A DNA stretch of 64,000 nt from DAIDKA01 sp963726995 (GTDB lineage: Bacteria > Pseudomonadota > Gammaproteobacteria > Steroidobacterales > Steroidobacteraceae), in NCBI GenBank assembly GCA_963726995.1, contig CAVSEP010000007.1:1-64000 (forward strand). Direction: 5' to 3'. The notes under the pieces were generated by a model. The model was not told the origin of the DNA. It did no database searches and worked only from the letters and a program-made list of their open reading frames with translations. The translations under genes and the position numbers were made by a program. Positions 43,701 through 53,507 of the stretch are shown one piece after another (the first letter of the stretch is position 1; the number at the start of each line of letters is the position of its first letter).

Positions 43701-45887
43701 TTAATGAGGGGCCGTCGCCTTGCCGATCGCCACGGAATTTGGGTCAGCTCGCCCGCTCACCACTATCAACGCGTCCAGGGCTACCGCGCCCTCGCCCTTG
43801 GGCAATACGACGAGTGGATTGATATCAATCTCGGCAATCATTGGCGCAAGAGTCATGAACTGGCCGACCGCAGCGGTCACCTGCGCCACCGCCGCCACGT
43901 CCATGGCCGCAGAGCCACGATATCCCTCAAGCAGCCGGGCGCACTTGAGCCTTGAGAGTTCCTCCAGAATGAGCTCAGGCGTGGCATCGATGGGTAAGGT
44001 CCGCACGTCCTTCAGCACTTCGATCCAGATTCCTCCCATTCCCACCAGCAGCACCGGACCCCACTGCGGATCGCGACGCGCACCCACCACAAGTTCCAGT
44101 CCCGAGCTGATCATTCTTTCGATCAGCACGCCGTCGAGTTGCAGCTCCGGCCTGGCCCGCCGGATATTCTCGTGCAGTTTTACCCAGGCGCGCCGCAACT
44201 CCTGCTCGTCGGCGATGCGCAGGATCACCCCGCCCGCATCACTCTTGTGCGCGAGGGCTGCCGCCTGAGCCTTGGCGACGACCGGGAAGCCGATTTCGCG
44301 GGCAATCGACACCGCCTGCTCTTCGCTCCGGGCGAGTCCTCCGGCCGGTACCGCCACTCCCATGTTCCGCAGCACGTCCTTGCCCAGCCATTCCGGCTGG
44401 GCACCCGCCGCCATTGCGGGCAGCGCCAGCAAAGGCGCGGCAGGCCGCTGGGCAGGCGGCCGGTGCACGCGACGCCCATAGTGCGAGAGGCGTGCGAGGG
44501 CGCGCATCGCTCGCTCCGGGGAGCGCATCACCACCGTATGGCTGCCTCTTGCAATCGTGGCCGCTGCCGCAGGAATCGGAATTCCTTCATTGTGGATGAC
44601 GTAAATGGAGGGCACAGTGCTCTGTGCCGTCGCCAGGCGCACCCCTTCAGCCCAGGCCGCGGCCATCTTCGGCTCCGCATACGGCAGGGCCATCACCACG
44701 CTGCCAATGGCAGGATCCGCAAGCAAGGTCGCCATGGCGCGGCGCACCAGATCCGGCTGCCATGCGATGAGTGTTCCCAGATCCAAGGGATTGCGGGGCG
44801 GCGTGAACTCAGGAAGGTGCGGCCGCAATTCCTCCACCTGCTGCGCGGAAAGCGGTGGGATATCGACGCCCAACTCCTCGCAGTAGTCCTGCGCAATCGC
44901 GCACAGGGCCCCCGAGGCGGCAATCACACCCAGTCCTCCGGAGACCGGCTTTGGAAAGCGCAGCAGCAACTGCCCGATATCGATCAGTTCCTCCAGCGTA
45001 TCGACCACACAGATGCCGGCACTTTCCGCCACCGTGCGCATGACGATGTGATCGCCCGCGAGGGCTCCGGTGTGCGATGCCGCCGCGGCCTGAGCCTTCT
45101 GGCTCTTGCCAGGATGCAGCATCGCAACGTGCTTGCCTCGGTCACGAAGAGCGTGCACGGCTCGAATCAATTCCGGGGGGTTCTTGACCTGTTCGGCATA
45201 CACCAGCACGACCGCTGTGTGCGGATCGGCTGCCAGGTACTCGACGAAGTCGGCCAGGCCGATGTCCGCCTCATTGCCCGTGGTTACCATGTACGAGACG
45301 GGAACGTCCCGTCCCACGAGACTCGCGGCGAGATGAGCGCCAATACCGCCGCTTTGCGCGATCACCGCCACGGCGGGCCCGGAATCCGCCGCCAGCGGTT
45401 TGATCGGGTCAAGCTCGACCAGCATCACCACGAATGAATCGACGTAGTTGAAGAAGCCGACACAATTCGGGCCCAGCAGTGCGAGTCCCCCGTCGCGTGC
45501 GATGCGGCCTATCTCGAGTTGCTCGCGGCGGCCGGCATCGCCCATTTCCGCAAAACCGGAGGCGAAACAGACGGCACTCTTGATGCCGTGAGCCACGCAC
45601 TCCGTGATCGCATCCCGGACAGCGCCCGCGCCCAATGTGATGATGGCAAGATCCAGCTCCCGAGGCAGCTGGCTCACACTCGTGAAGCATTCATAGCCGT
45701 CGATCATTCCTGCCGAGCGGCCAACGAGGTAGATGCGCCCGCTGAAGCCGTTGACAACCAGGTTCTTGAGAATCGCCCGGCTCGGGGAAACAGGGTTGGA
45801 CGACATGCCAATAATGCAGATCGCCCGCGGGCGAAGAATGTGCTCGAGACGCTTTGATGGACTATCGGTGGAGCTCGCTGTGTTCAT
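43701..45887 (-). CDS. ADP-forming acyl-CoA synthetase (fused alpha and beta subunits)
   Basis: The 728-residue protein has an N-terminal CoA-binding domain (PRAICIIGMSSNPVSPSRAILKNL), a succinyl-CoA-ligase-like domain with GLALLGPNCVGFFNY, and AAASHTGALAGDH with the likely phospho-histidine. A C-terminal ATP-grasp domain contains FPVVAKAQAAALAHKSDAGGVIL, GLELVVGARRDPQWGPVLLVGMGG and AEIDINPLVVL. It converts an organic acid, CoA and ATP to the acyl-CoA, ADP and phosphate, or the reverse. There is no acetyltransferase domain. The substrate is not predictable. It is divergent from the SnoaL-like gene. Confidence 0.88.
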   Translation of the reverse strand: MNTASSTDSPSKRLEHILRPRAICIIGMSSNPVSPSRAILKNLVVNGFSGRIYLVGRSAGMIDGYECFTSVSQLPRELDLAIITLGAGAVRDAITECVAHGIKSAVCFASGFAEMGDAGRREQLEIGRIARDGGLALLGPNCVGFFNYVDSFVVMLVELDPIKPLAADSGPAVAVIAQSGGIGAHLAASLVGRDVPVSYMVTTGNEADIGLADFVEYLAADPHTAVVLVYAEQVKNPPELIRAVHALRDRGKHVAMLHPGKSQKAQAAAASHTGALAGDHIVMRTVAESAGICVVDTLEELIDIGQLLLRFPKPVSGGLGVIAASGALCAIAQDYCEELGVDIPPLSAQQVEELRPHLPEFTPPRNPLDLGTLIAWQPDLVRRAMATLLADPAIGSVVMALPYAEPKMAAAWAEGVRLATAQSTVPSIYVIHNEGIPIPAAAATIARGSHTVVMRSPERAMRALARLSHYGRRVHRPPAQRPAAPLLALPAMAAGAQPEWLGKDVLRNMGVAVPAGGLARSEEQAVSIAREIGFPVVAKAQAAALAHKSDAGGVILRIADEQELRRAWVKLHENIRRARPELQLDGVLIERMISSGLELVVGARRDPQWGPVLLVGMGGIWIEVLKDVRTLPIDATPELILEELSRLKCARLLEGYRGSAAMDVAAVAQVTAAVGQFMTLAPMIAEIDINPLVVLPKGEGAVALDALIVVSGRADPNSVAIGKATAPH

Positions 45888-45975
45888 GGCGGCAGGCTAC
45901 CGTACGGGGTGAACGATCGCCAGATGGATCAAACAGCGGCAAGTGGCCGATTGCGGCTGCTAGAATCCATCGCCT

Positions 45976-46599
45976 ATGGACACCACGCTGACCCAGTCCG
46001 TACTCGCCGCCGCCGACGTTTCAGCCGTTACCCAACTGGTGCTCACGGAAAGGGAGAGCCGGGATCTGGGGCGCTGGGAGCGTCTGGCCGCCTGCTACCT
46101 GCCGGACTCCCATGTTGAGATCAGTTGGATAACCGGCACCGGAGCGCAGTTCGTTGCGGGCTCGATAGAGATGGCACGGCGCGGCGTCAAGGCGCGCCAT
46201 CGCCTCGGGCCGGTTCTGGTGCGCTTGAATGGCGAACGGGCGCTCGCCACCTTGTCCGGGGTGATCGACATTCCCGGGGAGATCGGCGGCGTGGAGTTCT
46301 GCCTGTCCAGTCACGCCCGCTTCCTGTATCCGGTGCAGCGCCGTGACGGCCAATGGGGCCTGATGGGCTTCTATGGAATCTATGTGCGCGACGAAATCAT
46401 CACCCGGGTCCCCGGCCAGCAATTACCCATCCACGCGCAGGAGCTCGCGAGGTATCGCCCTTCCTACCGGATGTTGTCCTGGTTGTTGACGCATCAAGGC
46501 GGCTACGTCGTCAACAACGATCTTCCGGGCATCGACCGGCCGGAAGCGGCCGAGGCGCTGGAGCAAAAGTTGCTTGCATGGGCGGGAGTCGTGGCTTAG
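45976..46599 (+). CDS. SnoaL/NTF2-like protein
   Basis: The 207-residue protein has the SnoaL-like layout: an opening helix with TERESRDLGRWERLAACYLPDSHVEISW, then IEMARRGVKARHRLGPVLVRLNGERALATLSG and FCLSSHARFLYPVQRRDGQWGLMGFYGIYVRDEI. Family members are small lyases, isomerases or steroid/aromatic-binding proteins; the reaction here is unknown. It lies 59 bases ahead of the PQQ dehydrogenase and is probably transcribed with it. Confidence 0.75.
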   Translation: MDTTLTQSVLAAADVSAVTQLVLTERESRDLGRWERLAACYLPDSHVEISWITGTGAQFVAGSIEMARRGVKARHRLGPVLVRLNGERALATLSGVIDIPGEIGGVEFCLSSHARFLYPVQRRDGQWGLMGFYGIYVRDEIITRVPGQQLPIHAQELARYRPSYRMLSWLLTHQGGYVVNNDLPGIDRPEAAEALEQKLLAWAGVVA

Positions 46600-46658
46600 T
46601 TTCCGACGGCGATTGCGCATGAATACGTGCACCGCTCGCCTAATGGGAGAGTTTCAAG

Positions 46659-48926
46659 ATGTACCGAGTGCTTGCCGAGACCGGCCGCCCCGCACCCCTT
46701 CCAGCCTTGGGCCTGCTGCTTGCCGCAGGCCTCGCGGCCGCGCTGAGTCTCGCGGGCTGCAACAACCAGGCGCCCGCGCCTGCGGCGACGGCGTCTGCCC
46801 CGGCGCCGGTCGCCCAGGTTGATCTCGCGCGCCTGCAAAGCCTGGACAAGGAGCCCGGCGCCTGGCTGACGACCGGCCGCGATGCCGGCAAGACACACTA
46901 TTCCCCCCTGGATCAGATCAACCGCCAGACGGCCGGCCGGCTCGGATTTGCGTGGGAGCTGAAGACCGGCACCAATCGGGGTATGGAGGCCACACCCCTG
47001 GTTGTCGACGGCGTGATGTACACCTCCGGCGTGGCGGGCCGGGTCTACGCGCTTGACGCGGCGACCGGCCGCCTGCTGTGGCAATTTGAGCCGCCGCTGA
47101 AACTGAAGAATGCCCGCGGCAGCTGCTGCGACATCGTCAATCGTGGCGTCGCGGTCTGGAAGGGCACCGTCTACGTGGGCTCATTCGAGGGCATCCTGTA
47201 CGCGCTGGATGCGCGGGATGGCACGGTTCGCTGGCAGGCCGACACCATCGAGCGCGGACGGGCCTACTCGGTCACGGGTGCACCGCAGATCGCCGGCAAA
47301 GTGGTCGTGATCGGCAATGGCGGTGCTGAATTTGATTCGCGCGGCTACGTCTCGGCCTATGACCTTCAGACCGGCCGGCTCGCCTGGCGCTTCTATACCG
47401 TACCGGGCGACTCCGCCAAGCCGGCGCAGAGCAAGGCCATGGAAATGGCGGCCAAGACCTGGGACCCGCATCGCGACTTCAATGGCGGTGGCGGCGGCAA
47501 CGCCTGGGACGGGATCGCCTACGACCCGAAGACGAATCTCGTCTACTTCGGGACGGGCAATGGCGCGCCGTGGAACAGCGCCCGCCGCAGCCCCTCGGGC
47601 GGCGACAATCTCTTCATTGCCTCGATCGTCGCCGTGAATGCCGACAGCGGCGAATACGTCTGGCACTACCAGGAGACGCCTGGCGAGCGCTGGGACTTCG
47701 ATGCGACGCCCCCCATCATGCTTGCGACCCTCAAGATCGATGGCGCCGACCGGGACGTGCTGCTGCAGGCCTCCAAGAATGGCTTTTTCTACGTGCTCGA
47801 CCGCGCCACGGGTCAAGTCCTGGCCGCGGATAAATTCGTCGATGCCAACTGGGCCAGCCGCGTCGATCTGAAGACCGGGCGTCCGGTCGAGAACCCCGAC
47901 AGCGACTATACGAAGGGCAAGCCAGTGATCGTGTTCCCCTCGGGCGTGGGGGGTCACAATTTCAACCCGATGTCGCTGTCGGGAAGGACGGGTCTGGTGT
48001 ACATCCCGACTGCCCACAGCGGCGAGGCGCTGCTGGCATCCCCGCCCACTCCTTACCTGCCGGAGCGGATGAACACCGGGGTGCAGATTGCTTTTGCGAC
48101 CCAACTGCTCGCGCCGCCAGAATCCCTTCCCCCGGCGCTGCGGCCGGTGACGTCCCCGCGATATCTGAAGACGGTGCCCAGTCTGCAGATGCACGCTGCG
48201 CTGAAAGCCTGGAATCCGCTCACGCACAAGGTCGTCTGGGAGCACCCATACCCGAGCTTCATGGATCACGGCGGCGTGGTCTCGACCGCCGGCGGCATCG
48301 TCATTCAGGGCAGCATCGACGGCAAGCTGCGGGTATTCAACGATGAGACAGGCGCCATCATCAAGGAGATCGACACCGGCAGTCCGCTGATCGCCGCGCC
48401 CATGACCTATTCGCTGAATGGAGTGCAGTACGTCGCGATTCTTGCCGGCAGCGGCGGCGGCGGCTGGAACATCTGGATGCCCGAGAACGTTGCCGCCAAG
48501 CGCGGTAACGACAACCGGATACTCTCCTTCCGCCTCGACGGCGGTGCGACGCCCGTGCCGCCCGAGTTGGGACCCGTTGCGCCGATCCCCGAGCCGCCGG
48601 CTGCGACGGGCACGGCTGCGGATATCACCGCGGGGCGCGAGCTCTTCGGCCGCAATTGCGCCGGCTGCCATGGCAACGCCGATCGGGCCGTCGTACCCGA
48701 CCTGCGCCGCTCGGGCTTTATCCGCGATGCTGCGGCCTTTGAGACGGTGGTTCGCGGCGGCGCGCTGGAGAAGCGCGGCATGCCGAGCTGGGATGACCTG
48801 CTGACTTCAGCGCAGGTCGAGCAGATCCGTTCACACCTGGTGTCGCTGGCGCAGGCCGGGTATGCCAAGCAGAAGGCGGGAGTCTCCCCCGCCCCCACGC
48901 CGGTGCTCAGGGAGGGGCACCCGTAA
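46659..48926 (+). CDS. PQQ-dependent quinohaemoprotein alcohol dehydrogenase, lipid-anchored
   Basis: The 755-residue protein has a lipoprotein signal (LLLAAGLAAALSLAGC). The eight-bladed propeller shows W-motifs (LLWQFEP, VRWQADT, LAWRFYT), the vicinal cysteine pair of the PQQ site in GSCCDIVNRGVAVW, and the catalytic Asp in WDFDATPPIML. A C-terminal cytochrome c domain has CAGCH and an axial Met in KRGMPSW. This is the type II quinohaemoprotein layout: alcohol oxidation in the periplasm with electrons passed to haem. PQQ synthesis genes are not in the window. Confidence 0.9.
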   Translation: MYRVLAETGRPAPLPALGLLLAAGLAAALSLAGCNNQAPAPAATASAPAPVAQVDLARLQSLDKEPGAWLTTGRDAGKTHYSPLDQINRQTAGRLGFAWELKTGTNRGMEATPLVVDGVMYTSGVAGRVYALDAATGRLLWQFEPPLKLKNARGSCCDIVNRGVAVWKGTVYVGSFEGILYALDARDGTVRWQADTIERGRAYSVTGAPQIAGKVVVIGNGGAEFDSRGYVSAYDLQTGRLAWRFYTVPGDSAKPAQSKAMEMAAKTWDPHRDFNGGGGGNAWDGIAYDPKTNLVYFGTGNGAPWNSARRSPSGGDNLFIASIVAVNADSGEYVWHYQETPGERWDFDATPPIMLATLKIDGADRDVLLQASKNGFFYVLDRATGQVLAADKFVDANWASRVDLKTGRPVENPDSDYTKGKPVIVFPSGVGGHNFNPMSLSGRTGLVYIPTAHSGEALLASPPTPYLPERMNTGVQIAFATQLLAPPESLPPALRPVTSPRYLKTVPSLQMHAALKAWNPLTHKVVWEHPYPSFMDHGGVVSTAGGIVIQGSIDGKLRVFNDETGAIIKEIDTGSPLIAAPMTYSLNGVQYVAILAGSGGGGWNIWMPENVAAKRGNDNRILSFRLDGGATPVPPELGPVAPIPEPPAATGTAADITAGRELFGRNCAGCHGNADRAVVPDLRRSGFIRDAAAFETVVRGGALEKRGMPSWDDLLTSAQVEQIRSHLVSLAQAGYAKQKAGVSPAPTPVLREGHP

Positions 48927-48940
48927 CACTCGGTGCGGTC

Positions 48941-49174
48941 TCAATCGATATGAACGCGATTGAGCCGCGAGCAGGCCGGGCACTTGACCAGTATCTTCAG
49001 TTCCAGCTCGTACCAGGATCGGCCGCAGCCGCAGCGCATTCGGTACAGGCACTGCGCCGTAGCCAGGCTCAGTTCCTCCTCCTGAACCTGGATGCCGCTG
49101 GACTCCGGCGGCGACACCCGCAGGTGTGTGCGGATGGTTCGGACCTTGCTGTAGCGCGCATTGGTTTCTTTCAC
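48941..49174 (-). CDS. Small zinc-ribbon protein
   Basis: A GTG at 49174 with ggagag upstream gives 77 residues. The C-terminal half has cysteines in CLYRMRCGCGRSW and VKCPACSRLNRV, a CxxxxCxC...CxxC pattern that would bind one zinc. No family can be named. It is convergent with the PQQ dehydrogenase, 14 bases apart. Confidence 0.55.
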   Translation of the reverse strand: MKETNARYSKVRTIRTHLRVSPPESSGIQVQEEELSLATAQCLYRMRCGCGRSWYELELKILVKCPACSRLNRVHID

Positions 49175-49478
49175 GACTGATCTCTCCGGGGGCCTGCTGA
49201 TGCGCTTCTTATTCGGACGGCGGCTGTTCGCCGTCAGGTCGATCTCTAGTGGTTTGCACGGAAACCCCTGTTTCTTATTGTTCTGGTAAGAAATTTACGA
49301 CCTTCGCTGGATTATGTCAATCGTGGGCTGGGCGACTACAGGGATCTGCCCGTGGGGTCGCCTAACCGGCAGCTTCACCGTGCCATCGATGGTGCTTTAC
49401 CAGTCCTACTGGCAGACGCGGCGCAAGGGCCCGGACAACCGCTACCTGGCCGGAGGCTTCGGAAGATCCGAGGGCCGG
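49175..49478. other. Gene-less stretch with an inverted repeat
   Basis: No gene is supported here. Arms tttctta (49271-49277) and taagaaa (49287-49293) form an inverted repeat with a 9-base centre in a locally AT-rich patch. It could be the operator or promoter region of the zinc-ribbon gene, or a weak terminator for the gene cluster on the right. Confidence 0.4.
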
Positions 49479-49844
49479 TCACGGTATGGTGCAGATAGCC
49501 GGAATCTGCCAATGCCCGCCGGCGTCCCGAATCACCCAGTAAACCGCGTCGATATCCGCCCGCCCATCCACGCTGAACGCCACATGAACCGGATACCCAT
49601 AGGACTTGCTCCATGCGGGGCCCGGCGGGGCATACAGTGCTTCGTAGCTGTTGCGCGGATGCCGAGGTGCGCCGATCTCGAGGCGCTTCCACTCGAATCG
49701 CCATTTGTTGCCGATGTCCATTTGCCGGATGCAGGCCTTGATGGCCTCTGCCGCGGGCGCCGGCGCGGGCGCCTCATCCGCGAGGACCGGTCTGTACAGA
49801 CCGCTTGCTGCCGCGCAGGCCGTCAACAGCATCCACGCCTTCAT
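49479..49844 (-). CDS. Small secreted protein of unknown function
   Basis: The 121-residue protein has a signal peptide (AWMLLTACAAASGLYRPVLA) and an alanine/proline stretch. A compact domain with CIRQMDIGNKWRFEWKRLEIG and GYPVHVAFSVDGRADIDAVYWVIRDAGGHWQIPAIC has two cysteines that may pair. Its ATG overlaps the stop of the upstream metallo-beta-lactamase-fold gene by four bases, so the two are co-translated. No family is recognised. Confidence 0.65.
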   Translation of the reverse strand: MKAWMLLTACAAASGLYRPVLADEAPAPAPAAEAIKACIRQMDIGNKWRFEWKRLEIGAPRHPRNSYEALYAPPGPAWSKSYGYPVHVAFSVDGRADIDAVYWVIRDAGGHWQIPAICTIP

Positions 49845-50995
49845 GGATAGGTCTCGAGGTTCAGATAGGCCGCCTCGATGTCCACTTCCCGCAGCATGTC
49901 GAAGTAGGCCCAGTCCCGATATCTCTCGAGCAATAATGTCTTCTTGAGCTCCGCCAGGCTCCTGCCCTGCGCCATGCCCTGTGCGACGCCGTCGCGCAGA
50001 TCCTCGAAGTACTGCCGGCCCTCCGTGACATCGGCCTTGGTGAAGGAAACCGTGCCATGGCCCTGGGCAAGGATGTCAAAATCCAGCCCCTCGATGATCC
50101 TGTACGACCTGATCCACTCGGCCAGCGGATGGTGGTCAAACATTCCGCAGCCGCTGGGCAGCGAACGCATTGAGGTCGTGACCAGTGCATCGGCCGGGAA
50201 ATCCGTGGAAAACACCACCCGCTCCATGGGGAAATAGACGACGGTCCCGTCGTCGGCGTGGTTGAGGCCGGGGAAGATGAGCTCGATGGTGCGCCCGCCG
50301 AAAACCAGGGTCATCCGCTGCGAATAGACGATATCGGGCGGCACCACGCCTTGAGCCGCCCACCACTGCGCCGGCGTGAGGTGTCCGGAGTGGGCCTGGT
50401 CAAGGGTCTCAAAGTACCCGCGGCCCATCCCGCAGATCCCCGGATGCTCGAGGGTGGGAATGGCGATCTCCTCCGACTCGATCATGCCGTCGTGATTGCG
50501 GTCAATCATGTTGCCGGGCATATGGGGAAAGCGGCCGTCCATGTTCTTGAGGATGCGCTCCTGACCGACGATGTGCGGCTGACTGTCGGCGAAGACGCCC
50601 GCGCCGCCCACGTGATCCCAGTGACTGTGACTGTAGACGATGTAGCGCACCGCCTTGCCCGGAAACCGCATGGCAAGCTCACTCTTCAGCCAGGTGGCGA
50701 AGTCCGGACTGATGGGATCGACCAGCAGGATGCCATCCGGCGTCACGTAAATCAGGCTCCACCAGTTGCCGTTGCCCGCCCGCCAAAGATCACCCTTGAT
50801 CTGCACCACGGTCCGAGGGGGTCCGGATCGCCGAACGACTGCGCCGGTCGGCGCTGAAGAAGGCGGCGCCTTGGTAACGGCAGGCAGCGCCTGCGTCGGC
50901 GCGCGCGCGGGATGCAGCAGCAACGCAATTGCGAGCAACGAACTCAAAGCTGGAACCGGTCGGATATTCAAAGCCGCATTCCTCGCCACCACCAA
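49841..50995 (-). CDS. Metallo-beta-lactamase-fold hydrolase with an EF-hand insertion
   Basis: The 384-residue protein has a signal-like N-terminus, then DGILLVDP and the zinc motif HSHWDHVGG (residues 123-131), IFPGLNHADDGTVVYFP, VFSTDFPAD and a late AQGHG, all positions of the metallo-beta-lactamase fold. Between the first and second metal motifs it has a canonical EF-hand loop, DRNHDGMIESEE (residues 165-176), and a weaker second one (DQAHSGHLTPAQ, 199-210). The substrate is unknown. A TTG at 50995 is the annotated start; later ones are possible. Confidence 0.8.
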   Translation of the reverse strand: MVVARNAALNIRPVPALSSLLAIALLLHPARAPTQALPAVTKAPPSSAPTGAVVRRSGPPRTVVQIKGDLWRAGNGNWWSLIYVTPDGILLVDPISPDFATWLKSELAMRFPGKAVRYIVYSHSHWDHVGGAGVFADSQPHIVGQERILKNMDGRFPHMPGNMIDRNHDGMIESEEIAIPTLEHPGICGMGRGYFETLDQAHSGHLTPAQWWAAQGVVPPDIVYSQRMTLVFGGRTIELIFPGLNHADDGTVVYFPMERVVFSTDFPADALVTTSMRSLPSGCGMFDHHPLAEWIRSYRIIEGLDFDILAQGHGTVSFTKADVTEGRQYFEDLRDGVAQGMAQGRSLAELKKTLLLERYRDWAYFDMLREVDIEAAYLNLETYP

Positions 50996-51073
50996 CCGGA
51001 CTCATTGTGCCAAACTGCCGTGTCGGATGTACCATCCCGATGCCCGCCTGCGGCCCCTGGGAGGCATTTCCCT

Positions 51074-52144
51074 ATGCGCGCTCGAACTGAAGCTCGAGAA
51101 CCATTGCGAGGTCGCCTCGGATGGATATGCCTGGCTCTGTCACTGGCAATGCCACTGGCGGGATCGGCGGCCGAACTGCTGGTACTGGAAAAGGGTTCCA
51201 ATACCCTGGCCATCGTTGATCCCGGCACTCTGCAGGTGATCGCGCGCGTACCCTCCGGCACGGATCCCCACGAGGTGATCGCCTCCAGCGACGGAACCCG
51301 TGCGTATATCTCCAACTACGGTGGGGAAGGCAGCGCTCTGAATTTCATTTCCGTCGTGGACCTGACGACGCGCAAGCCCCTGCCGGCAATCGATCTGGGC
51401 GCATTGCACTCTGCGCATGGTCTGGACTTTCAGGGTGGCGAGCTGTATTTCACCGCGGAAACCAACAAGGTCATCGGCCGCTACGATCCGACGGCGGGAA
51501 GGATCGACTGGGTCCTGGGCACCGGCCAGGATCGGACCCATATGGTGCTGGTAGCCCCGGACCTGGAACACATCTATGCGTCCAATGTGGCCTCCGGCAC
51601 CATCAGCATCATACGCACGCAGATGCGCGGTCTCGGGCCCCGCAAGGTCTGGGAAGTGACGAATGTGCCGGCCGGCCGCGGCGCGGAAGGTTTTGATCTG
51701 TCCCCGGACGGCCGACAGATCTGGGCCGCCAATGCCCAGGACGGAACCATCACCGTCATCGATGTGGGGAGCCTTAAGGCCCTGGAGACCTTTGCGGTTC
51801 CGGTGCAGAACGCGAACCGGCTCAAATTCAGTCTCGATGGCCGCCAGGTTCTGGTGACGGGACTCGGTGCGTTCGGGCCCGGGCCACGATCCGCGGGCAA
51901 TAACCTCATCGTACTGGACGCGCGGACGCACCAGCTCATCAAGGCCTTGTCGTTGGGCGGAGGGTCGGCAGGTATTCTGATGGACCCGGATGGATCGCGA
52001 GCCTACGTCGCGGTCAATCAGGGCGGCAGGGTTGCCGTGATCGATCTGCACACGCTTGCGGTGCGCGGTGAAATTGCGGCCAACCAGCCCGACGGTATGG
52101 CATGGGCCCGGGCCGCATCCCCGCAAGGCAATCAGTCGCGCTAG
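51074..52144 (+). CDS. Exported YVTN-type beta-propeller protein
   Basis: The ATG at 51074 opens a signal peptide (WICLALSLAMPLAGSAA). The mature part is a seven-bladed propeller of the YVTN/surface-layer type, with repeated blades such as NTLAIVDPGTLQVIARVPSGTDPHEVIAS, TRAYISNYGG, HIYASNVASGTISII, IWAANAQDGTITVIDVGSLK and SRAYVAVNQGGRVAVIDL. These are periplasmic or surface binding proteins. The stop overlaps the stop of the convergent Old Yellow Enzyme gene. Confidence 0.8.
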   Translation: MRARTEAREPLRGRLGWICLALSLAMPLAGSAAELLVLEKGSNTLAIVDPGTLQVIARVPSGTDPHEVIASSDGTRAYISNYGGEGSALNFISVVDLTTRKPLPAIDLGALHSAHGLDFQGGELYFTAETNKVIGRYDPTAGRIDWVLGTGQDRTHMVLVAPDLEHIYASNVASGTISIIRTQMRGLGPRKVWEVTNVPAGRGAEGFDLSPDGRQIWAANAQDGTITVIDVGSLKALETFAVPVQNANRLKFSLDGRQVLVTGLGAFGPGPRSAGNNLIVLDARTHQLIKALSLGGGSAGILMDPDGSRAYVAVNQGGRVAVIDLHTLAVRGEIAANQPDGMAWARAASPQGNQSR

Positions 52145-53400
52145 TCGGTGGCTGCGTTCTTGCGGGACTCTTCCACGAAGCCGGGCTCCACGGCAGCCAT
52201 CGCCTCCATCAGATGAACGGTCTTGTTGAACAGCGCCATCTCGCGCACTCGCCCTTCGCGGACCTTGTTCACGAAGTCGTTGTTGGCGATGTGCATGCGG
52301 CCGACGCCCACCAGATCCAGGGTTCCCCGGCGGACGCGTTCCGCCAGCAGCCTTAAGTCCCGCTCGAGCGTAAGTTCCGAAGGCTCCTCGTCGTCGAACA
52401 GGTTGGCGAACATTTCCACGTTCAGACCCACGCTGCCGCAGGTCATGACGGCTGCGTCGGTCATCGATTTGGCCCACTCGGAAATGGTGAATTCCGGATG
52501 AGCGCTCTCGGGCCACTCCGGTTTGTGAAAACGGCGCGAGGAAACATTGAAAAGGTCGACGCCCCCGGCGCGCAACAGCCGCAACATGGCTCCCAGATCC
52601 TCGGGACTCTCGGCCACCGCTGCGCCGTAGTCGACTTCCTTGAACTGCGAAAATCGATAGGAAATGAGGAACTTCGGACCGACGCTCGCGCGGATGGCGG
52701 CGACGATCTCGGCCGAATAGCGCGCACGCTCGGCGAGCGTTCGGCCGCCGTACTCATCGTCACGCTGATTCGTCTCGGCCCACAGAAACTGATCCAGCAG
52801 ATACCCATGAGCCGAATGCACCTCGATGCCGTCGGCGCCGAGGGACTGCGCCTGCTGCGCGGCCCGAACGTAGGCCAGTTCCAGTTCCTGAAGGTCGTGC
52901 CGTGTCATGGCATGTCCATGCGGCCGTCCGGCCTGAATCAACCCGGAAGGACTCCATGCGGGGTAGCTGCTGAGCGGATGGCCCGGCGCCACTTTGCGCA
53001 TGGCGCCCGGATGCCACAGCTGCATCAGGAAGGCCGCGCCCTGCTCGCGCACCGCGGCAATCACCGCACCCCAGGCATCCAGGGTCGCGGATTCCAGCCG
53101 ACCCATGATGGGCTGCCAGTAGGCTGAGGGGTGATCCGGGGAGGTGGATTCGCTGATGATGAGTCCCACGCCCCCGGCTGCACACCGACGCATGTAATCC
53201 ACCATCTTCGGGGTCGGCGCGCCGTCTTGCATGAAGCCGCGCTGCATGCCGGGCATCACGAAACGGTTGCGAAGCACCACACTGCCAACGGTCAGCGGCG
53301 TGAACAGACTCTGAAGCTCCTGGCGCACCTTTGGTGACCCTCCCGAGGCGGCCGCGTGGCCCGTGCCAGGCCCGGCTCTCACGACAAAATAATGTGTCAA
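52141..53400 (-). CDS. Old Yellow Enzyme-type NADH:flavin oxidoreductase
   Basis: The protein of 419 residues starts its barrel at LFTPLTVGSVVLRNRFVMPGM, then CAAGGVGLIISESTSPD and QLWHPGAM. DGIEVHSAHGYLLDQFLWAETNQRDDEYGG is the FMN- and substrate-binding signature with the catalytic His region. VMTCGSVGL and LVGVGRMHIANNDFV end the barrel. It lacks the C-terminal FAD/NAD domain of 2,4-dienoyl-CoA reductases. It would reduce activated C=C bonds with FMN. An AT-rich divergent region separates it from the alpha/beta hydrolase gene. Confidence 0.88.
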   Translation of the reverse strand: MTHYFVVRAGPGTGHAAASGGSPKVRQELQSLFTPLTVGSVVLRNRFVMPGMQRGFMQDGAPTPKMVDYMRRCAAGGVGLIISESTSPDHPSAYWQPIMGRLESATLDAWGAVIAAVREQGAAFLMQLWHPGAMRKVAPGHPLSSYPAWSPSGLIQAGRPHGHAMTRHDLQELELAYVRAAQQAQSLGADGIEVHSAHGYLLDQFLWAETNQRDDEYGGRTLAERARYSAEIVAAIRASVGPKFLISYRFSQFKEVDYGAAVAESPEDLGAMLRLLRAGGVDLFNVSSRRFHKPEWPESAHPEFTISEWAKSMTDAAVMTCGSVGLNVEMFANLFDDEEPSELTLERDLRLLAERVRRGTLDLVGVGRMHIANNDFVNKVREGRVREMALFNKTVHLMEAMAAVEPGFVEESRKNAATD

Positions 53401-53507
53401 ACCAATTAGTTAATATATACACTTCGCGTAACAGATAGGACCCGCATTCGCGCTACATTTGCCCGGCCCCGACTGTAGTGCATTCTCACGCCATCAGGAG
53501 GCAAAAC

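Noticed and set aside
49314..49850. 178-residue plus-strand frame
   Set aside because: It overlaps the secreted-protein gene at 49479-49844 on the other strand, which has a signal peptide and translational coupling to its neighbour.
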